This document shows, piece after piece, positions 37,371-46,471 of a stretch of DNA of 64,000 nt. The position numbers were made by a program, and so were the translations under genes. Every line of letters begins with the position of its first letter. The stretch's first letter is position 1. The notes under the pieces were generated by a model. That model saw nothing but the letters and a program-made list of their open reading frames with translations, had not been told where the DNA came from and did not search any database. Origin of the DNA: Saccharicrinis aurantiacus. Its GTDB lineage: Bacteria; Bacteroidota; Bacteroidia; Bacteroidales; Marinilabiliaceae. The stretch lies in NCBI RefSeq assembly GCF_001660705.2, contig NZ_LYBV02000026.1, positions 186,001 through 250,000 of the forward strand. Direction: 5' to 3'.

Positions 37371-38438
37371 ATGAAAGAAATAGATAAATCAAAACCAGTT
37401 TTAGTAACAGGAGCCAATGGTTACGTGGCCAGTTGGTTGGTGAAAATGTTACTTAATGAAGGAATTACTGTTCATGCGGCTGTGCGTAACCCAAATAACG
37501 AAAGTAAAATTGCTCATTTAAAAGAAGCCGCTAGAGGTGCTGCAGGGAAATTACACTTTTTTAGAGCCGATTTATTACAAGATGGCTCATACCAAGAAGC
37601 TATGGAGGGTTGCGAGTTGGTTTATCATACGGCTTCGCCTTTTACAATGGATATTAAAGATCCTGTAAAGGAATTAATTGAACCCGCAGAAAAAGGAACG
37701 GCTAATGTGCTTTATTCTGCATCAAAGATTAATACTGTAAAAAGGGTAGTTGTTACCAGTAGTGTTGCCGCCATATATACCGATGCAATCGACTCGGTAA
37801 ATGCACCTAATGGTACGCTTACCGAGGAGATATGGAATAAAACGGCATCGGTAGATTACCAACCTTACTCTTATTCAAAAACATTGGCTGAGCAGAAGGC
37901 ATGGGAAATAGCTGGTGCACAAACGCAGTGGGATTTGGTTACTTTAAATCCATCTTTAGTATTAGGTCCGGCTCTAAACCCTAAAAATACTACATCAGAA
38001 AGTATGAATATATTAAAAATGCTTGGTGGTGGCGAAATGAAAATGGGCGCTCCACGCATGGGTATTGGTGTGGTAGATGTTCGCGATGTTGCCGAGGCAC
38101 ATTTTAAAGCAGGTTATACACCCGAAGCGAAAGGACGTTATATAACCTCAGCTCATAATACTGATTTCCTTGAAATGGGAAAAGTGCTTTTGCCTAAGTA
38201 TGGCAATGCTTATCCACTGCCTAAGCGAGCAATGCCAAAATGGTTATTGTTGTTAATAGGGCCATTAGCAAATAAACTATTTACACGTAAGTGGATACGA
38301 AATAATGTTGATGTTCCTTTTAATGCAGATAACTCTAAAATAAAGAAAGAGTTGGGAATTGTTTTTCGTCCGTTTAAAGAAATGATGGAAGAATCGTTTC
38401 AGGTAGCTATCGATGAGGGGATACTTAAGTCGAAATAG
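37371..38438 (+). CDS. Extended SDR, aldehyde/dihydroflavonol-reductase-like
   Basis: A 355-residue NAD(P)-dependent oxidoreductase. The nucleotide-binding motif 'VLVTGANGYVASWLV' (G14-x2-G17-x2-A20), 'YHTASPF' and the catalytic Y166-x3-K170 in 'PYSYSKTLAEQ' place it in the extended short-chain dehydrogenases close to DFR/cinnamoyl-CoA-reductase/methylglyoxal-reductase types. The start at ATG 37371 follows directly after a TTG. It reduces an aldehyde or ketone; the substrate is unknown. It is about 80 bp after the peptidase gene. Confidence 0.88.
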   Translation: MKEIDKSKPVLVTGANGYVASWLVKMLLNEGITVHAAVRNPNNESKIAHLKEAARGAAGKLHFFRADLLQDGSYQEAMEGCELVYHTASPFTMDIKDPVKELIEPAEKGTANVLYSASKINTVKRVVVTSSVAAIYTDAIDSVNAPNGTLTEEIWNKTASVDYQPYSYSKTLAEQKAWEIAGAQTQWDLVTLNPSLVLGPALNPKNTTSESMNILKMLGGGEMKMGAPRMGIGVVDVRDVAEAHFKAGYTPEAKGRYITSAHNTDFLEMGKVLLPKYGNAYPLPKRAMPKWLLLLIGPLANKLFTRKWIRNNVDVPFNADNSKIKKELGIVFRPFKEMMEESFQVAIDEGILKSK

Positions 38439-38462
38439 TTTATTCTATATGCATATAAAACA

Positions 38463-38499
38463 AAAGGATGCTTCTTAATCATGAAGCATCCTTTGTTAT
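38463..38499 (+). terminator. Intrinsic terminator
   Basis: AAAGGATGCTTC pairs perfectly with GAAGCATCCTTT around an 8-nt loop. It lies between the SDR gene and the leftward GH gene. Confidence 0.85.
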
Positions 38500-38539
38500 T
38501 TATAATAGCTAGCTATATTCAGCTTAGAATATAAAACTC

Positions 38540-40063
38540 CTAAAAGTCTAAACTAGTGTAAAGCACAAAACTATTGGCTGGTATTTGAATAGTAATTTGT
38601 TTGTTGGCTTTAATATTGGTTTCAATTGCTTTTGGGAAACCATCTTCATCAAGGCTTCTTTCTCCATCGATATATAAAAAGCGTTGGAAAGTTGTATTGT
38701 TTGGAATAGCTATACTAAAAGTTTGTTCTGTTTCAGACGTGTTTACAAGCGCTATTGAAAGATCATCGCCAGAAATACCAGCAGTTAATCGTACGCCATC
38801 AATATCTAACTCTTCTGTTTTTAATATTGAACTACCTACAGGAAAATAACGACACATTAAAGACCAAGTATAAAACCAAGGGCGCATTTCCTCTTCTTGT
38901 GGATTGTTGCAAAGTTCAGTTCCTAAGCTATTCCACATTCCCCAGCGCTTTAATTTATTTTTGTCGCCAAGGTCGCCATCGGTATGCATTGCATCATCAA
39001 GTGCCCAAGCAGCCGTTCCAGAGTAACCTATGTTCATGGCTTGTATAGCAGCATCTGCCATATCAATACCGTAGCTATAGTCAAATATGTCCATCTGGCT
39101 GTCGATACCTGCATGTGGATCTTGTTCAATGCGTGCTTTGTTTTCTGGTTTTCCTGTGTGGCAACCTAATTCACCAAATATGATTTGCTTTCCTTTTTCG
39201 AGTGGATATTTCGCAGCGCGACTATTAAATTTAGCGAATTCTCCATTCTGTAACGATTCAGTACTGGTGTAATCATGTACCTCATAAATACCCATGTCAG
39301 CATCTAACTGTTTGGCACATTCATCAACCCACTCAATACCGGTGTACTCAGAGTCAGGATTGTCGTGAAGTGTAACAGCATCTGGGCCAGCTACAGATAC
39401 ATACTCAGCTAATCCGGTCTCTCGAATTTTGCTCGCCAACAATTGAGCACCCTCGCTCCACTCTTTAAAATTACCATTGGTGCTGGCCCACGTTCCATTG
39501 GGCTCGTTTACCAAGTTGTAATATTTAATACAGGTATAGCCTTTGTCAATAATAAAGTATTGTAATGATTCAATAATAATATCAATCCATTTAGGATCGT
39601 TAGCACCACTGAACTTATCCCCTAAATTTTCTGCAACATCATGCACATGAAAAGGCGTTCCCCATTCACCTAATAATACCGTCATGTTGTTTTTCTGAGC
39701 ATAGCTTAAAATCTTTTCTAGAGCTTCAACTTCTGGGGTGTCAAAATTTACAATAGGATTGTTTGCTTTATCAAAGCCAACTAAATAACGCCAGTTTGCC
39801 TGATAAACAACCCTTAGTAATTTAGGCTGCATATAATCTAAGCGCTCGTAATTCATTTGCCACTTATCTTCAGTCATTAGCTTGCCCCAATCCGAGTTTT
39901 CGGTAGAGGCATGTGGGTAGGCATCCCATTGTACGCCATTGCCTATAAAGTTGTTTGATATTTCGTTATTAGGGTTAATGGTTATAATAGCTTCGTTTTT
40001 AGGTGAACAAGCATATTGCGAGAGTAAACAGGTGAGAAGGCTTAGTAATTGTATGATTCTCAT
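38540..40063 (-). CDS. Clan GH-A glycoside hydrolase lipoprotein
   Basis: A 507-residue lipoprotein (C19 in 'SQYACS'). The TIM barrel shows the clan GH-A pair: acid/base E187 in 'YYNLVNEPNG' and nucleophile E298 in 'IIFGELGCH'. A beta-sandwich C-terminus follows ('LSIALVNTSETEQTFSIAI'). It is a retaining glycosidase on the outside face of a membrane. The exact family (GH39, GH30 or GH5-like) is not certain. I use the ATG at 40063. The frame extends to 40207, but that part is not signal-like and lies upstream of a good -7 box (40102-40109). Confidence 0.82.
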   Translation of the reverse strand: MRIIQLLSLLTCLLSQYACSPKNEAIITINPNNEISNNFIGNGVQWDAYPHASTENSDWGKLMTEDKWQMNYERLDYMQPKLLRVVYQANWRYLVGFDKANNPIVNFDTPEVEALEKILSYAQKNNMTVLLGEWGTPFHVHDVAENLGDKFSGANDPKWIDIIIESLQYFIIDKGYTCIKYYNLVNEPNGTWASTNGNFKEWSEGAQLLASKIRETGLAEYVSVAGPDAVTLHDNPDSEYTGIEWVDECAKQLDADMGIYEVHDYTSTESLQNGEFAKFNSRAAKYPLEKGKQIIFGELGCHTGKPENKARIEQDPHAGIDSQMDIFDYSYGIDMADAAIQAMNIGYSGTAAWALDDAMHTDGDLGDKNKLKRWGMWNSLGTELCNNPQEEEMRPWFYTWSLMCRYFPVGSSILKTEELDIDGVRLTAGISGDDLSIALVNTSETEQTFSIAIPNNTTFQRFLYIDGERSLDEDGFPKAIETNIKANKQITIQIPANSFVLYTSLDF

Positions 40064-40101
40064 AACACTGAAATTTATTTGTTTGTAGTAATTTATTCCT
40101 A

Positions 40102-40109
40102 CAAAAATA
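40102..40109 (-). promoter_or_regulatory. Candidate -7 box of the GH-A gene
   Basis: Minus-strand TATTTTTG matches TAnnTTTG and lies 39 bp before the ATG at 40063. No clear -33 element. Confidence 0.4.
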
Positions 40110-40181
40110 GATAGCCTGTAAGATTGTTCTAGTGATATGGAGTTCAATATTGGTGATAAGATGAAAGTACTATAAGGTATA

Positions 40182-40219
40182 AAATAGAAAAGAGGGAGCC
40201 TATGCAAGACTCCCTCTTT
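40182..40219 (-). terminator. Terminator of the secreted-protein gene
   Basis: On the minus strand AAGAGGGAG pairs with CTCCCTCTT (40190-40198 with 40210-40218) and is followed by a T-rich tract. Confidence 0.83.
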
Positions 40220-40241
40220 CTGTCAGCGTTTAAAGCTGAAC

Positions 40242-40844
40242 TTATTTTGTAAACTGATACAAGTAAACGGTATCTCCTTCTTTTAAAGCTAAGGTATAAT
40301 CATTACCTTCTTTTAATTCAGAAATATCTACCTTATTAGTATAAGTCTTTTTGTCTCCTATATATTCTTCTTCAACGGCTTTCTTAGTATTTCCGTCATA
40401 TATTCTAAGTTCCAAAGTTTCCTTTTTAGGATTAAAATGACTTACTACTAAGTTGTCATTATTCTCTTCCATAAAAACTTTAGAATTTTCAGGCTGATCT
40501 TTCTCAATATTTATAATGTTGTGCATGTGTTGCCCATCAATAAAAACCAATGTTTCTTCGTAAGCTTCACCATCAGAATCTAATTCAACTTTGTATACAC
40601 TAGCACCCCATGGGTCGATGCTTACTTGTTCTTGAACAAAGTCTTTACCTTCCATCGATTCTGATAATATAACACCGCCAGTATAGGAGTCTTTAATTTC
40701 TAAAGACTGATATTTAGCGTCGTCATTCCATACAGATACCACATATTTATCATCAACTTGATTATGATACACCATAACTTTATTACCTGCTTGTGAACTA
40801 AATCCGAACACTACCATTGCTGCAATTGCTAAAAAATTTTTCAT
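40242..40844 (-). CDS. Secreted protein of unknown function
   Basis: A 200-residue protein starting 'MKNFLAIAAMVVFGFSSQAG' with a clear SPI signal peptide. The mature part is an acidic, beta-rich sequence with two similar halves ('VMVYHNQVDDKYVVSVWN...' and 'NLVVSHFNPKKETLELRIYD'), each followed by Gly/Lys-rich turns. This suggests two tandem Ig-like domains. I do not recognise a family. The ATG at 40844 is preferred to 40877, which would put 11 residues before the signal peptide. It has its own terminator, so it is monocistronic. Confidence 0.72.
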   Translation of the reverse strand: MKNFLAIAAMVVFGFSSQAGNKVMVYHNQVDDKYVVSVWNDDAKYQSLEIKDSYTGGVILSESMEGKDFVQEQVSIDPWGASVYKVELDSDGEAYEETLVFIDGQHMHNIINIEKDQPENSKVFMEENNDNLVVSHFNPKKETLELRIYDGNTKKAVEEEYIGDKKTYTNKVDISELKEGNDYTLALKEGDTVYLYQFTK

Positions 40845-41469
40845 CGTATATAATTTTAAATTGATTATTAACTTCATAACAAGTAGTATAAATACTATGC
40901 CATGCTAGCAGTGGTAAAATGTTTATTAACAAGGCTTAAGGTATGTTAAGAGTATTGGGGTGTTTTTCTATTTTGTTAACAATATAAATGTCATTTATTA
41001 ACAAACGGTATTAATTATTAGTGATTTAGGCATTCGAGTTGCCTAAAGTAGCGGAGGGTTACGAGAGTGAAGGAATCATTATTAGTGGAAAAGCTCAATG
41101 CCTGATTGCATAGCTGTAGTTAGGTAAAAAAAGATGAAGTCAATTAAATCATATCGGTAGCCGCAGAGTTTTAATACAGCTTCATTTGTAATATAGTTGG
41201 TTATCTTTAGTGTTGCTAAATTTTAACAGTGGACTTAATAAAGTGTGTTTCTTGTTCGTACATATCTATTAATTATCCTCAGCAACAGATGGGGTTGTTT
41301 AGCTAATTAGTATAGGTGTTTGGTACATAAGGGGATTTTATTTCTTTTGAAGGTTCTTTAATAAGCCAGCATTGTTTTTAATACCCGATTTTTTTAATCA
41401 TTAGTACCCTTTTAGTGATAAGCGTTATTAATATTTTGGCACTATAATAATTCTTAAAAATTACTCGCT
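40845..41469. other. Gene-free divergent region, 625 bp
   Basis: AT-rich, between the leftward secreted-protein gene and the small Spy-like gene. I found no coding frame, RNA or repeat. Confidence 0.45.
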
Positions 41470-41817
41470 ATGAAAAGCATGCTGAAACAAACTATTTATG
41501 TCATCCTATTTCTATTAATAGGAATGAATACATTGGCTCAAAAGACAATGCCGAAACATATTCAGAAAATACATGATAGAACCGAGGAGATGGCGATTAT
41601 TATGGATCTTACTGAAGATCAGAAAGCTAAGATTTTAGAAATAAAAATGGCTACAGAGGCCGAAAGAATCACGAAAATTTTAAAGAAGTACGAAATAGGT
41701 ACCGAAGAGTATATTAAAGCCATTAAGGAGTTGTATCGTAATAACTCATTAAAGATGAAGGCTGAAGTAAGTGTTGAACAGTGGAAGAAGTGGCAGCAGC
41801 GACCAAATAAAGGTTAA
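41470..41817 (+). CDS. Small secreted helical protein, Spy/CpxP-like, paralogue 1
   Basis: A 115-residue protein: signal peptide (ending 'MNTLAQ'), then an all-helical charged domain with 'IMDLTEDQKAKILEIKMATEAERI', an LTxxQ-like motif, and a Lys/Trp-rich end ('WKKWQQRP'). It is a paralogue of the next gene: both share a 'xxMxLxxDQKAKxLxxKxxxExxRI' helix, a 'KYE' turn and a 'QxKKWxxRP' terminus. Location should be periplasmic. A chaperone-like role is inferred only from the motif. Confidence 0.72.
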   Translation: MKSMLKQTIYVILFLLIGMNTLAQKTMPKHIQKIHDRTEEMAIIMDLTEDQKAKILEIKMATEAERITKILKKYEIGTEEYIKAIKELYRNNSLKMKAEVSVEQWKKWQQRPNKG

Positions 41818-41962
41818 GATTTTTATGGAATTCTTTAACAAAACCTAATGCTGAATTGGATAGTGTAATTTTAAGTAAGGTGTGTTTTCACAAATTTGCG
41901 TTATCAATTCAATAGTATTAAAATAAGATTCTAAATAAACATTTTTAATTCGAAAGAACATT

Positions 41963-42298
41963 ATGAAACATTTAATTAAAGGGATTGTGGTAGCCTTCGT
42001 GCTTATGGTATCAATTAATACATACGCGGAAGAGTTAAAACCGAAGCAAAAGCAAAAAGTAGAAGCTTCAGTTAATGAAATGACCGAGATTATGGGTTTA
42101 GATGCTGATCAAAAGGCAAAAATGCTTGTGCTTAAAACAGAACAAGAGAAAGCGCGTATTGCCATTGTTGCCAAATATGAAAAAGGTGAGGAGCGTACTG
42201 CTGCAATAAAAGAAATGTATGCACAATATGGCAAAAAGCAACGTGCTATAGTTACTCCTGAACAACAGAAAAAATGGAAGAACAGACCAAGAAACTAA
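41963..42298 (+). CDS. Small secreted helical protein, Spy/CpxP-like, paralogue 2
   Basis: A 111-residue protein with a signal peptide (ending 'NTYAE') and the helix 'MGLDADQKAKMLVLKTEQEKARI', 'KYEKGEERTAAIKEMY' and the end 'QQKKWKNRPRN'. It matches the upstream paralogue over its full mature length. The 145-bp gap between the two suggests separate or read-through transcription. A terminator follows. Confidence 0.72.
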   Translation: MKHLIKGIVVAFVLMVSINTYAEELKPKQKQKVEASVNEMTEIMGLDADQKAKMLVLKTEQEKARIAIVAKYEKGEERTAAIKEMYAQYGKKQRAIVTPEQQKKWKNRPRN

Positions 42299-42325
42299 TT
42301 GTTACTATTATGTAATAATATTACG

Positions 42326-42357
42326 AAAAGGCCTAGTTGATAGGTCTTTTCTCTTTT
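42326..42357 (+). terminator. Intrinsic terminator
   Basis: AAAAGGCCTA pairs with TAGGTCTTTT (one G-T pair), followed by a T-rich tract. Confidence 0.75.
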
Positions 42358-42390
42358 AGTCTAGTTTTTGTTAGGGTTTGTTTTTGCCAA

Positions 42391-42450
42391 ATGCCCCCCA
42401 TTTATACTAACGTTATTAACCATTGTTTACATTGATGAATTCTATTTTTG
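42391..42450 (+). promoter_or_regulatory. Promoter with C-rich direct repeat, T9SS gene 1
   Basis: TATTTTTG (42443-42450) matches the -7 consensus, with TTG at 42423-42425, 17 bp before it. Directly upstream are half-sites ending in CCAT at 42398-42401 and 42420-42423, spaced 22 bp. The first is ATGCCCCCCAT. Transcription should start near 42457, which supports the ATG at 42486 rather than 42423. Confidence 0.5.
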
Positions 42451-42485
42451 GAATATTCATTAAACTATTAAAAAAAGTATATTTT

Positions 42486-44207
42486 ATGAAACGAAAATTA
42501 CACACTTTGCTTGCTGTATTATTTGCATTAAACTTGGGGTTAAGTGCCCAAAATATATTAAGCGATGAATTAGCAAATACTGATGGAACGATTGGAACTG
42601 ATCAGAGTGATGCTAGCCTTTTGTGGATAGATGCTCCTAAGAAAACAGGAGGGGCAGCTGCTATTGTTGATAACCCTACTGGAGGAACCGATAAAGTATT
42701 GCACCTAACTTCAGATTCAGATGGACAAGCCAACGCCGTTAGTTATAATGAGTACGGAAGCTTTGATTTAATTGTGGGAAAAACCTATACAATGAAATTT
42801 GATAGATATTATGTTCCTACAGAAGAATCTAGCAATAGTACAGGGGAAAAATTTATTATGCATCCTAGTACATTTAGCGGTATTACAAATGGAGGTACTC
42901 AAGTAACGCCAAATGTGCTTTTTGAAAATGTTACACCAAATGTATGGTCTGCTAGTGAATATGAGTTCGTGTATACCGATGATACTAAAGCTGAAGGTGA
43001 TGTTGTTACTCATTACATTAGAATGCAAATAAACCCAGGGGCTTGTGATTTATATTATGATAATTTTTATATCGAGGAAAAATTACCAACTTATGAAGTT
43101 ACTTTTAATGTGAACCGTACTATTGATGCAGAAGATGCAGGAGACAATGTTTGGCTTACTTTTGATGAGACATCAATTATATCAAAAATGGATACAGATA
43201 CTGAAAATTCAGTAACATATACTTCTGTTTTGCCAGGGACTTATAAATGTGTTGCACTCGGAAAAGGTTATTTACCACTATTTGATGAAGAAGTAGTTGT
43301 TGTTGATCAAAATATAACAATAGACCTAACTATTGAGCGTGATGTAGATAATGTAGATGGCCAATTGGTATTTTATCCTAATTATACTTCTGATGAAAGT
43401 ATTGTTGATAAGGAAAATTCAGAAAAGAAAGATGAAAGAGCAGGTTCTACAATTGTTCTTAAAAAAGGTGATGATGTAATTTATTCTAATACAGGAACAG
43501 GATATTGGATTGGTAATTTGAATACTGTAGGGGCAACTGCTGGTCAAATTTACACTTATCGTATGGAGTACACAGGTACGCTTTTTTCAAGTCATCCTGA
43601 GGTGGATACTCCTCCTGCAGTTGGAAGCCTAAAACCACGCGAAGGTTTTATACCAGCAACAACTGATTTATCAGCCAACAATCTTAATTTTTATAAGTAT
43701 TATGGGTGGTTTGATGCACATTTTATAGTAACAGATGTAGATGGAAATGCAATTAATGCAAAAATATCTATTACTGAAGTAGGCCTTACTGATGAAGCAA
43801 CAGGAGCTAATGGTATTTATATGGCAGAATTAGAAGATGATGGTACTACTTATAATTATACGGTTACAGCTGATGGTTATCAAACTAAATCAGGTACTAT
43901 ATCACAAGATGTAGATGTAACTAGTGACAAATTAATTGAAATTACATTAGATACGGCTACAGGTCTTGATAATGATATCAAATCAGGCATTCAGGTATAT
44001 CCAAATCCTGCCTCAACATTATTAAATGTTGCTGCGCCAGAAGGAAGTCAAATTAGTGTTATCTCAATTGCAGGTTCTAAAGTACGCTCTTTATCTGCCA
44101 ATGCTACAGTAACTCAAATTGAAGTATCTGATTTGGCAAAAGGAATCTACTTAATTGAAGTAGTTAGCAACGGAACTAAGCTTGTTGAGAAAGTTCAAAT
44201 AAACTAA
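42486..44207 (+). CDS. T9SS-exported protein with CBM-like and carboxypeptidase-regulatory-like domains, paralogue 1
   Basis: A 573-residue protein. Signal peptide 'MKRKLHTLLAVLFALNLGLSAQ'. A CBM4/9-like jelly-roll covers about 25-200 and ends 'YYDNFYIEEK'. Two Ig-like/CarboxypepD_reg-like domains follow ('VTFNVNR...YTSVLPGTYKCVALGKGYLP' and 'HFIVTDVDGNAINAKISITE'). The C-terminal T9SS type A sorting domain starts 'QVYPNPASTLLNV' and ends 'KGIYLIEVVSNGTKLVEKVQIN'. It should be exported and anchored or released at the cell surface. No catalytic residues are evident, so it is probably a glycan-binding protein. Confidence 0.85.
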   Translation: MKRKLHTLLAVLFALNLGLSAQNILSDELANTDGTIGTDQSDASLLWIDAPKKTGGAAAIVDNPTGGTDKVLHLTSDSDGQANAVSYNEYGSFDLIVGKTYTMKFDRYYVPTEESSNSTGEKFIMHPSTFSGITNGGTQVTPNVLFENVTPNVWSASEYEFVYTDDTKAEGDVVTHYIRMQINPGACDLYYDNFYIEEKLPTYEVTFNVNRTIDAEDAGDNVWLTFDETSIISKMDTDTENSVTYTSVLPGTYKCVALGKGYLPLFDEEVVVVDQNITIDLTIERDVDNVDGQLVFYPNYTSDESIVDKENSEKKDERAGSTIVLKKGDDVIYSNTGTGYWIGNLNTVGATAGQIYTYRMEYTGTLFSSHPEVDTPPAVGSLKPREGFIPATTDLSANNLNFYKYYGWFDAHFIVTDVDGNAINAKISITEVGLTDEATGANGIYMAELEDDGTTYNYTVTADGYQTKSGTISQDVDVTSDKLIEITLDTATGLDNDIKSGIQVYPNPASTLLNVAAPEGSQISVISIAGSKVRSLSANATVTQIEVSDLAKGIYLIEVVSNGTKLVEKVQIN

Positions 44208-44267
44208 TGAAGGTTAATCTTTACTTTAAATTCATCGTTTAAAGTATCGTTATTTTGTATTACTTTA

Positions 44268-44302
44268 GGAAGGGCCTCGGAAACGAAGCCCTTCTTTTTT
44301 TT
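44268..44302 (+). terminator. Intrinsic terminator
   Basis: GAAGGGC pairs with GCCCTTC around a 12-nt loop that can itself pair partly, followed by a long T-run. Confidence 0.88.
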
Positions 44303-44341
44303 GCCTCTATATTGTGCATGTTTTCGGCGCTTAACTAATTA

Positions 44342-44372
44342 TTACCCCATTTTCTCCGTTGTTTTTACCCAT
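44342..44372 (+). promoter_or_regulatory. C-rich direct repeat upstream of T9SS gene 2
   Basis: TTACCCCAT (44342-44350) and TTACCCAT (44365-44372), with the CCAT ends exactly 22 bp apart. It resembles the element upstream of T9SS gene 1 and of the fucosidase and sulfatase genes. Confidence 0.45.
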
Positions 44373-44433
44373 GTAAGTTTATTGTATATACATAATTTAA
44401 CACTTGAAAAAAATAATTAAAAAGTATTAAATT

Positions 44434-46125
44434 ATGAAAAGAAAATTACACTTATTATTAGGGTTAATTTTAATGTTAAGTGCAAGTATAAATGCACAAA
44501 CTGTATTATTTGATCAAGGTTTTGAGGATGCAGCTGATATAGCTAGTAGTTCAATATGGGAGAATACTTCTAAAGGTAGCGGAACTGCTGATTACTCTTC
44601 AGAAGAATCTGCAACAGGCAGTAAAAGTATAAAAGGTATAAACCCTGATTCTAGTAATGGTAATCAAATGAGGTTTGCAAGTAAGGGTAGTTCAAATTTA
44701 TCTTTTACAGCCGGAGTTACATACTTGTTCAAATACAAGAGGTTTTTGGCAGTAGGCACTGATTTAGCAGGAGGCGATAAGTTTTATTTGGGAGCTAATG
44801 TTACACAAGTAAATAATGCGACAAACTTACTTGACCCAAGTCGAAAATGTAATTCTTTTTCCGGAAATCCTACAGGAGAGTGGTATGAGATGGAGTTTGA
44901 GTGGACTGCCGATACTGATTACACTAATACATATATTCAGTTACAGGTAAACCCTAAAGAAGGAACATTTTATTACGATGACTTTTATATAGAGGAAAAA
45001 GCGTTTGAGCCATCTGTAACTTTTAATATTACACGTCCTGCCAGTGAAGCCCAAAATGTATGGATTTCAATAGATGGAAGAACACAATTAGTTAGCTCAA
45101 AAACAGACCCTGTTGAAACACAAACTGTATTTACAGGTATGGCGGCAGGTACCTACACGTACTATACTTTAGGGAAAGGTTATGTAATGAACTCAGGTTC
45201 TGTCACTATAGAAGCAGATGCTGATAAAACTGTTGATATTACAATAGAAGATGATGCCGACAATGTTGAAGGTCAATTGGTTTTTTATCCTAACTATAGT
45301 TCAACAGGGCCAGTTGGTAAACCTAATAGCGAAAAAGCAACAGAAAGAGCAGCATCTACATTTGTTCTACTAAAAGGCGACGATATTATTTATAATTATG
45401 CAGGTACAGGATATTGGGTTGGTAATTTAAATACATTAGGTGCAACAGCCGGTGAAATATATGCATACCGTATGGAATACACAGGAACGCTTTATTCAAG
45501 TCATCCAGATGTAGATAACCCTCCAGCAGAAGGTAGTTTAAAACCTCGCGAAGGTTTTCTACCTGCCTTAACTACGTTAAGTGCTAATTCTACCGGATTG
45601 TATAAATATTTCGGATGGTACGATACCTATTTTTTAGTTAAAAATGAGAATGGTGCAGTTGTTTCTGCAACTGTAACTATTTCAAATGGTGGTATCACCG
45701 ATGAATCTACCGATTCTAACGGAATTTATAAGGCTGAGCTAGAAGACAACGGAACAGTTTATAACTATTCTGTATCAGCAAGTGGTTATGTCACTAAAAC
45801 GGGTACATTAGAGCAGCTTGATGCAAGCGTAACTAAAGATATTCTTGAAGAAGTAATTTTAGAAGAAGACGGTTCCACAGCCCTTGATCCACAAAGCAAG
45901 TTACTCACTAATGTATATCCAAACCCTGTATCTAACCTTCTGAATATTCAAGCCCTTGAAGGCAGCCAAATTAACCTTATTTCGGTAGCCGGCTCAAAAG
46001 TACGCTCTGTAATTGCAACAAGTGCAGTGAGTACTATCTCGGTTTCTGATTTAGCAAAAGGCATTTATTTGGTTGAAGTAATTAACGGAACAAACAAAGA
46101 AGTACAAAAAATACAAGTCAAGTAA
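44434..46125 (+). CDS. T9SS-exported protein with CBM-like and carboxypeptidase-regulatory-like domains, paralogue 2
   Basis: A 563-residue paralogue of the preceding gene, matching over its full length. Signal peptide 'MKRKLHLLLGLILMLSASINAQ', jelly-roll ending 'FYYDDFYIEEK', then the same 'GQLVFYPNYSS', 'YRMEYTGTLYSSHPDV' and 'SLKPREGFLPA' blocks, and a T9SS tail 'NVYPNPVSNLLNIQ...'. The N-terminal jelly-roll is the least conserved part, which fits divergence of the ligand. It has its own upstream element and its own terminator. Confidence 0.85.
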   Translation: MKRKLHLLLGLILMLSASINAQTVLFDQGFEDAADIASSSIWENTSKGSGTADYSSEESATGSKSIKGINPDSSNGNQMRFASKGSSNLSFTAGVTYLFKYKRFLAVGTDLAGGDKFYLGANVTQVNNATNLLDPSRKCNSFSGNPTGEWYEMEFEWTADTDYTNTYIQLQVNPKEGTFYYDDFYIEEKAFEPSVTFNITRPASEAQNVWISIDGRTQLVSSKTDPVETQTVFTGMAAGTYTYYTLGKGYVMNSGSVTIEADADKTVDITIEDDADNVEGQLVFYPNYSSTGPVGKPNSEKATERAASTFVLLKGDDIIYNYAGTGYWVGNLNTLGATAGEIYAYRMEYTGTLYSSHPDVDNPPAEGSLKPREGFLPALTTLSANSTGLYKYFGWYDTYFLVKNENGAVVSATVTISNGGITDESTDSNGIYKAELEDNGTVYNYSVSASGYVTKTGTLEQLDASVTKDILEEVILEEDGSTALDPQSKLLTNVYPNPVSNLLNIQALEGSQINLISVAGSKVRSVIATSAVSTISVSDLAKGIYLVEVINGTNKEVQKIQVK

Positions 46126-46147
46126 TCACTCATTTACAAACATAAAA

Positions 46148-46186
46148 AATAGGCCATCGAATTTAAACGATGGCCTATTCTTTTTT
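46148..46186 (+). terminator. Intrinsic terminator
   Basis: ATAGGCCATCG pairs perfectly with CGATGGCCTAT around an 8-nt loop, followed by a T-run. Confidence 0.92.
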
Positions 46187-46214
46187 GCAGCAAATTCCAG
46201 CTATTCACTATAGC

Positions 46215-46455
46215 CTTGTGCTTTTGTTTTAAGTATTGCTAAGCAGTGCGTGTGCTTCCTGCGGTCGCATCCGCCAGCCAAGCACCACTAAAAACAAAAG
46301 CCCAAGGGCCGCCGTTACTATCTGGGCTGCTCAGTACTAACAATGCGGCAGTAATGCTTATTAGAATATGTTTTTTTAGGCTTATTATTTATGCGCCTCG
46401 TTAGTTTGGAAAAATTTCTTTGCCCTGCCTTTGCCGGCAGGCAGGTTTGGGCAAA
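46215..46455. repeat. G+C-rich palindromic repeat island
   Basis: A long imperfect inverted repeat pairs GCTTTTGTTTT (about 46221-46231) with AAAACAAAAGC (about 46292-46302) and continues into the flanks. Inside is GCGG-tcgcat-CCGC. A second palindromic unit around 46421-46445 contains GCCGGCAGGCAGG. Non-coding, much richer in G+C than its surroundings, and typical of REP-like Bacteroidota intergenic repeats. Confidence 0.6.
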
Positions 46456-46471
46456 CAGCCCAATGTTATAA

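Noticed and set aside
40064-40207. N-terminal extension of the GH-A gene
   Set aside because: It places 48 non-signal residues before a good lipoprotein signal and covers the likely promoter.
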